Source: Nitrospirillum viridazoti CBAmc | GTDB taxonomy: Bacteria; Pseudomonadota; Alphaproteobacteria; Azospirillales; Azospirillaceae | Direction: 5' to 3' | Assembly: GCF_000730165.1 (NCBI RefSeq) | Contig: NZ_CP022110.1 | Location: 1,681,501 to 1,745,500, forward strand | DNA length: 64,000 bases | Shown: positions 20,693-26,962 of the stretch, in pieces | Layout of the letters: every line of letters starts with the position of its first letter | How positions within the stretch are numbered: the first letter of the stretch is position 1 | Translations under genes and position numbers: made by a program | The notes under the pieces: model-generated | The model's input: only the letters and a program-made list of their open reading frames with translations | Databases searched by the model: none | Told to the model about the DNA's origin: nothing

Positions 20693-21883
20693 AACGATCT
20701 CCACCAGGTCGGCCTGCGCCGCCATGACGGCCTCGATGGGCTTGTAGGCGGCCGGCGTCTCATCGATGACGTCGGCGTCCTTGCGGCACTCCACCCCCTC
20801 GGTCGCGTGGGCGTGGTCCTCCAGCGTGAAGCGCCGCTTGGCCTCATGCCGGGACATCAGGCGCCCGGCCCCGTGGGAGCAGCTGTTGAACGCCTCCGCG
20901 TTCCCCTTGCCGCGCACGATAAAGGACTTGGCGCCCATGGATCCGGGGATGATGCCCATCACCCCACTGCCTGCGTTCACCGCCCCCTTGCGGGTGACCA
21001 GGACGTTTCGGTCGAAATGACGCTCCCGCTGGACGTAGTTGTGGTGGCAGTTGATGGCCTCCATCGCCGCGTCGAACGGCTTGGTGATGACGGTGCGCAT
21101 CGCGGCGATGACGTTGGTCATCATCATGCGCCGATTCAGCGCGGCGAAATCCTGGGCCCAGCCCACCGCCTCGACATAGTCGTTGAAGTGGTCAGTGCCC
21201 TCGGGGAAGTAGGCCAAATCCTCATCCGGCAAATTGATGAACCAGCGGCGCATATCCTTCTTCGCCAGCTCGATGAAGAAGGTGCCGATGGCGTTGCCGA
21301 TCCCGCGCGATCCGGAATGCAGCATCACCCACACCTGGCCCGCCTCATCCAGGCACAGCTCGATGAAGTGGTTACCGGTGCCCAGCGTCCCCAGATGCAC
21401 CAGCGTGTTGGCGCCGGCCAGCTTGGGATACTTGGCGGTGATGCCGGCGAAGCGCTCGGCCAGGGTGCCCCACGCCGCCACGATGTCGGCGGGCGGGTCA
21501 CCCCAGGAACCGCTGTCGCGCCGGCCGCGCCCCACATCCCGGCCATGGGGCACCGCGCGCTCGATAGCCGTGCGCAGCCCGGCCAAATTGTCCGGCAGGT
21601 CGGCGGCCGCCAACGAGGTGCGGGCCGCCATCATGCCACAGCCGATGTCCACCCCCACCGCCGCCGGAATGACGGCGCCCAGCGTGGGAATGACGGAACC
21701 AACAGTGGCGCCGATTCCGACATGGACGTCGGGCATGGCCGCCACATGCTTGAACACGAAGGGCATACGCGCCACCCGCGCCAGCTGGGCACGGGCCTGG
21801 TCGTCCACGGCCACGCCCTTGGTCCACATCTTGATGGGCACGGCGCCATCGGCCACCGTCACCTCGAAGCCATGTTCAGTCAT
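20657..21883 (-). CDS. rtcB: RNA-splicing ligase RtcB
   Basis: A 408-residue RtcB, exactly the E. coli length. It carries IKMWTKGV near 17, VGVDIGCGMMA near 76 (metal Asp and Cys), GTGNHFIE near 168, HSGSRGIGN near 189, and SHGAGR at 336-341 with the guanylylated His at 337. It joins 2',3'-cyclic- or 3'-phosphate ends to 5'-OH ends using GTP and Mn2+. The frame is open far upstream, through the Y RNA array, but that part is not protein-like. GAAGGA with 7-nt spacing supports the ATG at 21883; the ATG at 21889 is a near alternative. Confidence 0.97.
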   Translation of the reverse strand: MTEHGFEVTVADGAVPIKMWTKGVAVDDQARAQLARVARMPFVFKHVAAMPDVHVGIGATVGSVIPTLGAVIPAAVGVDIGCGMMAARTSLAAADLPDNLAGLRTAIERAVPHGRDVGRGRRDSGSWGDPPADIVAAWGTLAERFAGITAKYPKLAGANTLVHLGTLGTGNHFIELCLDEAGQVWVMLHSGSRGIGNAIGTFFIELAKKDMRRWFINLPDEDLAYFPEGTDHFNDYVEAVGWAQDFAALNRRMMMTNVIAAMRTVITKPFDAAMEAINCHHNYVQRERHFDRNVLVTRKGAVNAGSGVMGIIPGSMGAKSFIVRGKGNAEAFNSCSHGAGRLMSRHEAKRRFTLEDHAHATEGVECRKDADVIDETPAAYKPIEAVMAAQADLVEIVHTLKQVLCVKG

Positions 21884-21926
21884 GGTCATTTCCTTCAAGT
21901 CCTTCATATCTCTAACAGCGCACGGC

Positions 21927-22050
21927 AAAAGTGGCGACGAGGGAGTGCGAGAAACGGCACATGCTCTACCTATTGAGCTACAGGCACCGGAAGGTAGGCG
22001 CCCGGCCGGACTCGAACCGGCAACCCTGTAGTTCCCCGCGGCATTCGCCC
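21927..22050 (-). ncRNA. Y RNA-like unit F: permuted tRNA-like module with complete D arm
   Basis: Minus strand, 124 nt. Basal stem GGCGA/TCGCC (22049-22045 with 21937-21933), internal loop ATGCC / nine bases ending CCCTCG, second helix GCGGGGAAC/GTTTCTCGC. Then a tRNA in permuted order: anticodon-stem-like TACA, variable GGGTT, T arm GCCGG-TTCGAGT-CCGGC (22021-22005), acceptor 3' strand CGGGCGC, loop, acceptor 5' strand GTGCCTG, TA, complete D arm GCTC-AATAGGTA-GAGC, A, then TGTG pairing TACA. A T4 follows. This is the YrlA-type design (Ro stem replacing the anticodon loop). It ends 43 bp before the rtcB start. Confidence 0.85.
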
Positions 22051-22073
22051 GGAAATCCGCACTCAGCAAAATC

Positions 22074-22107
22074 AAAAACGGTATCGGCGGGATTGGGACA
22101 TTCGCCG
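22074..22107 (-). ncRNA. Unit E: solitary Ro-box remnant with hairpin
   Basis: Minus strand. It contains the array motif as GGCGAATGT but no T arm or D arm. A small hairpin (CGGCG with CGCCG, 13-nt loop) is followed by ATACCGTTTTT. It may be a deleted unit or a terminator-like spacer between units D and F. Confidence 0.35.
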
Positions 22108-22118
22108 GCGCCAACGAC

Positions 22119-22261
22119 AAAAACGAGGCGACGAGGTGGTGTGGGAAACAGGGGCTGCATGCTCTGCTGCTGAGCTACGCGCCCGGCCCCGAATGGGCCT
22201 GGCGCGGCCGGACTTGCACCGGCGACCTTGCAGGTGACGGAGTTCCCCACGGCATTCGCCC
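22119..22261 (-). ncRNA. Y RNA-like unit D: near-complete permuted tRNA
   Basis: Minus strand, 143 nt. Basal stem GGCGA/TCGCC, internal loop, second helix GTGGGGAAC/GTTTCCCAC. Inside, in order: anticodon-stem 3' strand CTGCA, 5-nt variable loop AGGTC, T arm GCCGG-TGCAAGT-CCGGC (22223-22207), acceptor 3' strand CGCGCC plus A, a capping hairpin (GGCCC, loop ATTCG, GGGCC), acceptor 5' strand GGCGCG, TA, complete D arm GCTC-AGCAGCA-GAGC, A, and anticodon-stem 5' strand TGCAG that pairs with CTGCA. The Ro-binding stem stands exactly where the anticodon loop would be. T5 follows. Its first 25 nt closely match unit F, so the two are paralogues. Confidence 0.88.
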
Positions 22262-22277
22262 GGAAGATGCATCCTGG

Positions 22278-22430
22278 AAAAAACGGTGCCGACGACGAGG
22301 GATGGCCAGACAATGACTGAGCTATCCAGCCATCCCAGAGAATGGACCGGAGGCGGAATTGAACCGCCGACCTCCCGCCTTGCGACGGGCGCTCTACCTG
22401 TAGTCCGGCCAGCATTCGCCAGCGCCGCTC
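22278..22430 (-). ncRNA. Y RNA-like unit C: tRNA permuted through the D loop
   Basis: Minus strand, 153 nt. Basal stem GAGCGGCGCTGGCGA pairs with TCGTCGGCACCGTTT (one mismatch, several G-T), running into T6. Next helix TGGCC/GGCCA. Inside, in order: D-arm 3' half GGTAGAGC, an anticodon-arm-like hairpin (22389-22374), T arm GGCGG-TTCAATT-CCGCC (22368-22352), acceptor 3' strand TCCGGTC, a 13-nt loop, acceptor 5' strand GGCTGGA (7 pairs with two G-T), TA and D-arm 5' half GCTCAG. GCTC can pair with GAGC across the Ro stem. The break point is thus in the D loop, unlike units D and F. Confidence 0.75.
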
Positions 22431-22454
22431 GCGTCGGAAAGCACGACGGCCAAG

Positions 22455-22549
22455 CCGCCGGTGACAAGGGGAATGGGGAGGTTAGCGGAGTCGAACCGCA
22501 GGCCTTTCGGCCCTTCCTGACATGGACTCCCCACCGCATTCACCGGCGG
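22455..22549 (-). ncRNA. Y RNA-like unit B: compact form with T arm, no D arm
   Basis: Minus strand, 95 nt. Basal stem CCGCCGGTGA/TCACCGGCGG (10 bp, perfect), internal loop ATGCGG / TTCCCCTTG, second helix TGGGGAG/CTCCCCA. Inside are a GNRA hairpin GGCC-GAAA-GGCC (22512-22501) and a T-arm-like hairpin GCGG-TTCGACT-CCGC (22499-22485). There is no D-arm sequence. The basal stem reads GGTGA/TCACC where the other units read GGCGA/TCGCC, a compensatory change. Confidence 0.75.
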
Positions 22550-22566
22550 TGACCGAAGACGGACGG

Positions 22567-22721
22567 GCTGGGTCGTGGCGACCAGGGGGGATGGAACCGC
22601 CCTTTGAGCTATCTTTTCCAAGGCGGGCTCGAACCGCATCTCCCCTCCCTCGCAGGCTGGGCGCTCTACCACGGGCTTTCTGTGGAAGATGTAGTTCCAT
22701 CAGCATTCGCCACGACCCAAC
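22567..22721 (-). ncRNA. Y RNA-like unit A, just after rsr
   Basis: Minus strand, 155 nt, starting 12 bp after the rsr stop. Basal stem GTTGGGTCGTGGCGA/TCGCCACGACCCAGC (15 pairs, one G-T), internal loop ATGCT / CCCCCTGG, second helix GATGGAAC/GTTCCATC. Inside: D-arm 3' half GGTAGAGC, a GC-rich stretch resembling a decayed anticodon arm, T-arm-like hairpin GCGG-TTCGAGC-CCGC (22637-22623), a mini-hairpin CTT-GGAA-AAG in place of the acceptor, and D-arm 5' half TAGCTC. The permutation is as in unit C, with a shortened acceptor. Confidence 0.75.
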
Positions 22722-22733
22722 GCATCATCCCGG

Positions 22734-24278
22734 TCAGACGACCGTCGCGCTCACCTCCGCAACCCAATCCCGATCTGATCCGCCGGCGGCGAAACGGGCC
22801 AGGGTTTCGAACACGGCGTCGGAGAAGCCGCCGACGTTCAGCACGTCGGGGCGCTCCACCGCCTGGGTGGTGCCATAAGGCTGCAAGTCGATGCAGACCA
22901 GCTTGGCCCGGGGGCAGCGCCGCTTCAGGCGTTCCCACTCCTGCATCGTCGCAGTGGCGCCTTGGCGCCGGGCGTCGACCCAGGACTGGTTGTCCGAAAC
23001 GATCACCACCAGGTCCGCCACCGCCCGCTGCGCGTTCAGCAAGGCCAGCGGGGCGGATACGGTGGTGCCACCGCCGCCGATGGCGGCCAGTTTGGCGGCG
23101 TTCACCGATACCGGGGCCCGGGGGTCCAGGTCCAGCGGCACCACCTTGGTCTCGAACGGCAGCACCAGGGCGCCGGGGTTGCGCCGCATCACCGCCGCCG
23201 CCACCAGGGCGGCGACATCGATGCAGCGCACCGCCGTCGTCGCCCCCTTGCGGTGGCCGGTGATGGGACTGGTCATGGACCCCGACACGTCGGGGCACAC
23301 CACCACCCGGCCGGGCAGAACCGGCACCGACGCCAGCGACAGCTCCAGCGCCGTTTCCAGCGCCGCCGCCACCACCGGCGGCACGTCCTTGCCCACCATG
23401 CCCCGCGCCGCCATCAGCTGATAGGGCAGAACACGGGCCTTGGCGATGGCGTCGGCGTCCGCCAGCCGCGCCGCCACCCGCTCCGCCAACCCCTCCACCG
23501 CGAACGCGCCGTGGCGCGCCAGGGTGTTCAGGTTCATGCGCAGCGCCTGCCAGCCCATACGGTCCGCCATCTCCGCCCATTGCGCGGGCGTCAGCGGCTC
23601 CGCCGTCAGCCATTCGAAGGGCACCGGCGGCAGGGGCAGCGAACGGTCCCGTTTCCAGGCCTCGAACGCCGCGACCTCCGCCGGCAGGGCCGCCACGTCG
23701 TACGGCTTGCCGATCAACCAGCCGTAGAAGGCGCGGGCGGTCGCATCGACCGGCTTGGGGTGCACCATCTTGACGATATCGGCCAGTGATGGGTCGCTGC
23801 CCGTCGCCGCTCGCATCAACTGCGCCATCGACGCCTGCTCCAGCCACTGGGTCACCAGACGCTTGGGTCGCGTCCCCAGGGAGGTGCGGCCCACCGCGCC
23901 CGACCGCATGATCTGCACGAAGGTGCGCAGCATGCGGCCATTGTCGATGACGCGGCGGAACACGGCCACCGACAGGTCGGGATCGGCCACGGTCAGCCAG
24001 GCGGTCAGCAGCGCCGGCATGTCCTTCATCACGCCCTTGGTGCGGGCATAGACGGCGGCCTGGGCCACGAAGCGCGGGTCAACCGCCTTCGCCACGGCCA
24101 GCACCTCGGCCAACTGGGCCTCGGCCGTGCCGTAGAAGCCGTCATTCAGCGTGCCGGTGGCCGCCAGTTGGGCCAGCGTGTGCTCCGGACCATAGCTGTA
24201 GGCCGGCGCGCCCTCACGATTGCGCGCATCCGGCATCAGTTTCGCGATCATCGACGCGAACAGCTGCTTGTTGGCCAT
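22734..24278 (-). CDS. rsr: Ro60-like TROVE-domain protein Rsr
   Basis: A 514-residue Ro-family protein. An N-terminal HEAT-like TROVE ring (about 1-310, starting MANKQLFASMIAKLMPDAR) precedes a vWA domain whose MIDAS motif DVSGSM sits at 330-335. The ring binds Y RNAs on its outer face and misfolded RNA ends in its hole. The ATG at 24278 has AGGAG at 8-nt spacing; a GTG three codons upstream is rejected. The gene is first in the sigma54-driven operon, followed by the Y RNA array, rtcB and rtcA, the same order as rsr-yrlBA-rtcBA of Salmonella. Confidence 0.94.
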   Translation of the reverse strand: MANKQLFASMIAKLMPDARNREGAPAYSYGPEHTLAQLAATGTLNDGFYGTAEAQLAEVLAVAKAVDPRFVAQAAVYARTKGVMKDMPALLTAWLTVADPDLSVAVFRRVIDNGRMLRTFVQIMRSGAVGRTSLGTRPKRLVTQWLEQASMAQLMRAATGSDPSLADIVKMVHPKPVDATARAFYGWLIGKPYDVAALPAEVAAFEAWKRDRSLPLPPVPFEWLTAEPLTPAQWAEMADRMGWQALRMNLNTLARHGAFAVEGLAERVAARLADADAIAKARVLPYQLMAARGMVGKDVPPVVAAALETALELSLASVPVLPGRVVVCPDVSGSMTSPITGHRKGATTAVRCIDVAALVAAAVMRRNPGALVLPFETKVVPLDLDPRAPVSVNAAKLAAIGGGGTTVSAPLALLNAQRAVADLVVIVSDNQSWVDARRQGATATMQEWERLKRRCPRAKLVCIDLQPYGTTQAVERPDVLNVGGFSDAVFETLARFAAGGSDRDWVAEVSATVV

Positions 24279-24361
24279 GGTCCTCACTCCTCTCTCCTGG
24301 GGGCTGTCGCCCCAAGGGCCGCCGGCACATTCCGGCGGCCCCGATCCGATGCAGGGATATA

Positions 24362-24378
24362 AAGCAACGGCCGTGCCA
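24362..24378 (-). promoter_or_regulatory. Sigma54 promoter of the rsr-Y RNA-rtcBA operon
   Basis: The minus strand reads TGGCACGGCCGTTGCTT, a full match to the sigma54 consensus TGGCAC-N5-TTGC (-24 GG and -12 GC at correct spacing). Transcription would start near 24352, about 75 bp before the rsr ATG. It faces away from rtcR, whose product is a sigma54 activator. Confidence 0.92.
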
Positions 24379-24423
24379 GAGAGCGGTGATAGGATGAAGA
24401 AATTTTACATCATATTGATAATT

Positions 24424-24444
24424 AATGATTATTCATCGATCATT
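24424..24444. promoter_or_regulatory. Candidate RtcR upstream site (AT-rich inverted repeat)
   Basis: A perfect 6-9-6 inverted repeat (AATGAT and ATCATT) lies 46 bp upstream of the sigma54 promoter, in the only strongly AT-rich stretch of this part of the window (24395-24520). The position suits an enhancer for RtcR. The identification is by position only. Confidence 0.45.
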
Positions 24445-24529
24445 CAAAATCAGCTTCCATAAAGCCTCTTTTGGTGATCAAGAAAATCGGATATTAAGCG
24501 ATACGACTTTATAAAAACGGATAAGTCCT

Positions 24530-26122
24530 GTGTCCCGCCCCCTCACCGTCATCGGCTTCCTGGGCTCCACCCTGGACGCCGCCAAGTTCGGGCCCAGCCG
24601 CTGGCAGAAGTGGCGGCCCAGCGTGGGTATCTGCATGCATGAGGATTTGCGGGTGGACCGCTTCGTGCTGCTGCATGGGGAGCGGCACGGCCGCCTGGCC
24701 GAGCAGGTGGTGGAGGACATCCGCACCGTCTCCCCCGAGACGACGGTGGAACAGCGCACCCTAGGCTTCACCAACCCGTGGGACTTCGAGGAGGTCTACG
24801 GCAAACTGTTGGACTTCGCCCGCGCCTTCCCGTTCGAGCCGGAGCGCGAGGACTACCTGATCCACATCACCACCGGCACCCACGTCATCCAGATCTGCCT
24901 GTTCCTGCTGACGGAGGCGCGCTTCCTGCCCGGCCGCCTGTTGCAGACCCAGCCGGCGCGCGGCGAAGGCCTCAACCCCGCCGGGGAATGGAGCAGCATC
25001 GATCTGGACCTGTCGCGCTATGACAGCATCGCCACCCGCTTCGCGGCAGCGGCGGCGGAAGGGTCCTCCTTCCTAAAATCCGGCATCGAGACGCGCAACG
25101 CCGCCTTCAACCGCATGGTGGATGAGATCGAGCGTGTGGCCCTGCGCAGCCGCGCCCCCTTACTGCTGATGGGCCCCACCGGCGCCGGCAAGAGCCACCT
25201 GGCCCGCCGCGTTTATGAGCTGAAGCGCCTGAAGCACCAGGTGGCCGGCCCCTTCGTGGAGGTGAACTGCGCCACCCTGCGGGGTGAGGGCGCCATGTCC
25301 GCCCTGTTCGGCCACCGCAAGGGCGCCTTCACCGGCGCCGTCAGCGACCGGCCTGGCCTGCTGCGCGCGGCCGACACCGGCATGCTGTTCCTGGATGAGA
25401 TCGGGGAGTTGGGCCTGGACGAGCAAGCCATGATCCTGCGGGCCATTGAGGACAAGCGCTTCCTGCCCGTGGGCTCGGACAAAGAAGTGGCGTCGGATTT
25501 CCAGCTGATCGCCGGCACCAACCGCGATCTGGGCGCCGCCGTGGCCAAGGGCGCCTTCCGCGATGATCTCTACGCCCGCCTGAACCTGTGGACCTTCACC
25601 CTGCCCGGCCTCAGCGCCCGGCGGGAGGATATCGAGCCCAACCTCGACTATGAACTGGACCGCCATGCCCAGCGCGACGGCCAGCGCGTGACCTTCAACA
25701 AGGAGGCGCGGGCGCGCTACCTGGCCTTCGCCACTGGGCCGGAGGCCCCCTGGCCAGGCAATTTCCGGGACTTGGGGGCCAGCGTCACCCGCATGGCCAC
25801 CCTGGCCCCCTCGGCACGCATCGACCAGGACACGGTGGAACAGGAGATTACCCGCCTGCGCCGCCTGTGGGCCCCCGCCGCGACAGACGATGGCCTGGCG
25901 GCGCTGCTCACGCCCGATGCGTTGGATACCCTGGACCCGTTCGAGCGGGTGCAGTTGGCCGAAGTGGTCCGTGTCTGCCGCGCCTGCCGCAGCCTGTCGG
26001 AGGCAGGACGTCTATTGTTCAGTGCCTCCCGCACCCGCCGCACGTCATCCAACGACGCGGACCGGCTGCGGAAGTATCTGCAGCGGTTCGGGCTGGAGTG
26101 GGCGGTCCTGGCGGGGGCCTGA
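24530..26122 (+). CDS. rtcR: RtcR: CARF-domain sigma54 activator of RNA repair
   Basis: A 530-residue regulator. Residues 1-180 are the RtcR CARF-like sensor (MSRPLTVIGFLGSTLDA). The AAA+ domain has Walker A GPTGAGKS at 215-222, the sigma54-contact loop GAFTGA at 265-270 and Walker B FLDEIGE at 287-293. A C-terminal HTH lies near 475-520. In enteric bacteria the sensor responds to damaged tRNA or RNA with 2',3'-cyclic phosphate ends and activates rtcBA. It is divergent from rsr across 251 bp holding the sigma54 promoter. The start is GTG with only a weak ribosome site. Confidence 0.95.
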   Translation: MSRPLTVIGFLGSTLDAAKFGPSRWQKWRPSVGICMHEDLRVDRFVLLHGERHGRLAEQVVEDIRTVSPETTVEQRTLGFTNPWDFEEVYGKLLDFARAFPFEPEREDYLIHITTGTHVIQICLFLLTEARFLPGRLLQTQPARGEGLNPAGEWSSIDLDLSRYDSIATRFAAAAAEGSSFLKSGIETRNAAFNRMVDEIERVALRSRAPLLLMGPTGAGKSHLARRVYELKRLKHQVAGPFVEVNCATLRGEGAMSALFGHRKGAFTGAVSDRPGLLRAADTGMLFLDEIGELGLDEQAMILRAIEDKRFLPVGSDKEVASDFQLIAGTNRDLGAAVAKGAFRDDLYARLNLWTFTLPGLSARREDIEPNLDYELDRHAQRDGQRVTFNKEARARYLAFATGPEAPWPGNFRDLGASVTRMATLAPSARIDQDTVEQEITRLRRLWAPAATDDGLAALLTPDALDTLDPFERVQLAEVVRVCRACRSLSEAGRLLFSASRTRRTSSNDADRLRKYLQRFGLEWAVLAGA

Positions 26123-26127
26123 TCCCG

Positions 26128-26874
26128 TCACCACGGCAGCTCCCGCCCGTCATAGGCCCAGAAGCGGCCGGTGTCGTCGGGGGTCAAGCGGTCCAGCATG
26201 TCCAGAATTTGCGGTGCCGCCCGGTCCGGCTTGCGCACCTCCAGGCCGGTCTTGGCGAAGGGGGCCGACAGGGGCGTGTCCACGGTGCCGGGGTGGACGG
26301 CGACGCAGAGCGACAGGGGACGGGTGCGGGCCAACTCGATGGCCGCGGTGCGGACGATCTGGTTCAGCGCGGCCTTGCTGGCGCGATAGGCGTACCAGCC
26401 GCCGGCGCTGTTGTCGGCAATGGAGCCGACCTTGGCGGACAGGGCGGCGAAAACGCAGCGCCGGCTGGCCGGGAACAGGGGCAGCAGGTGCTTGGCCAGC
26501 AGCGCCGGGCCGATGGCGTTGACGGCGAAGGCATGGGCCAGGTGGGCGGGGTCCAGCTGGCGCCAGGTCTTCTCCGGCGCGAAGGCTTGATAGGGCTCCG
26601 GCCCGGGCCCGTGCAGGAAGCCCGTCGCGACGATGGCGGTGCGCAGGGACAGGCCCGTATCCCACACCCGCTGGGCCAGGGCGGCCACCGCGCGATCGTC
26701 GGTGATATCGCAGGGCGGATTCTCCCACCGGCCGGTCAGGATCACGCGCGCGTGGGCGCCACGTTCCTCCAACGCGACGGCCAGGGCCCGGCCCAGCCCC
26801 CCTGCCCCGACCACCACGGCGCATCCGTCCGGCGCCAGACCGTTGCAGCCCATCATCCCATCACCCTCACGCAT
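26128..26874 (-). CDS. Short-chain dehydrogenase/reductase (C-factor-like)
   Basis: An SDR-family oxidoreductase of about 248 residues. The dinucleotide motif is VVVGAGGLGRAL, the catalytic Ser is in ALSAKVGS and the Tyr/Lys pair in YAYRASKAAL. The overall layout resembles CsgA/C-factor-type SDRs. The substrate is unknown. It converges on rtcR with five bases between stops. The start is uncertain: ATG at 26874 is taken, but an ATG about 18 bases further in follows GAGGGTG and would give a more typical N-terminus. Confidence 0.8.
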   Translation of the reverse strand: MREGDGMMGCNGLAPDGCAVVVGAGGLGRALAVALEERGAHARVILTGRWENPPCDITDDRAVAALAQRVWDTGLSLRTAIVATGFLHGPGPEPYQAFAPEKTWRQLDPAHLAHAFAVNAIGPALLAKHLLPLFPASRRCVFAALSAKVGSIADNSAGGWYAYRASKAALNQIVRTAAIELARTRPLSLCVAVHPGTVDTPLSAPFAKTGLEVRKPDRAAPQILDMLDRLTPDDTGRFWAYDGRELPW

Positions 26875-26962
26875 CCTGACCACGCCACCCTGCCGCCGGC
26901 CTGGAAGGACTGGCGACGGTGGGCGATACGCCTGAGGCGGTGAAAAGGATCAGTCCCTAGCC

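Noticed and set aside
21884..22120. Long N-terminal extension of RtcB
   Set aside because: It reads through the Y RNA region with non-protein-like composition; the 408-residue form equals the E. coli length and has a ribosome site.
22041..22711. CRISPR array suggested by the repeated GGYGAATGY motif
   Set aside because: The repeat is only 9 bases, spacing varies from 57 to 167 bases, the intervals share structure rather than being unique spacers, and no cas genes are near. The CARF domain nearby belongs to RtcR.
21930..22720. Possible cluster of ordinary tRNA genes (several T arms and D arms)
   Set aside because: The halves are in reversed order, there is no anticodon loop of normal form and no continuous cloverleaf; the parts only make sense as permuted modules inside Y RNA stems.
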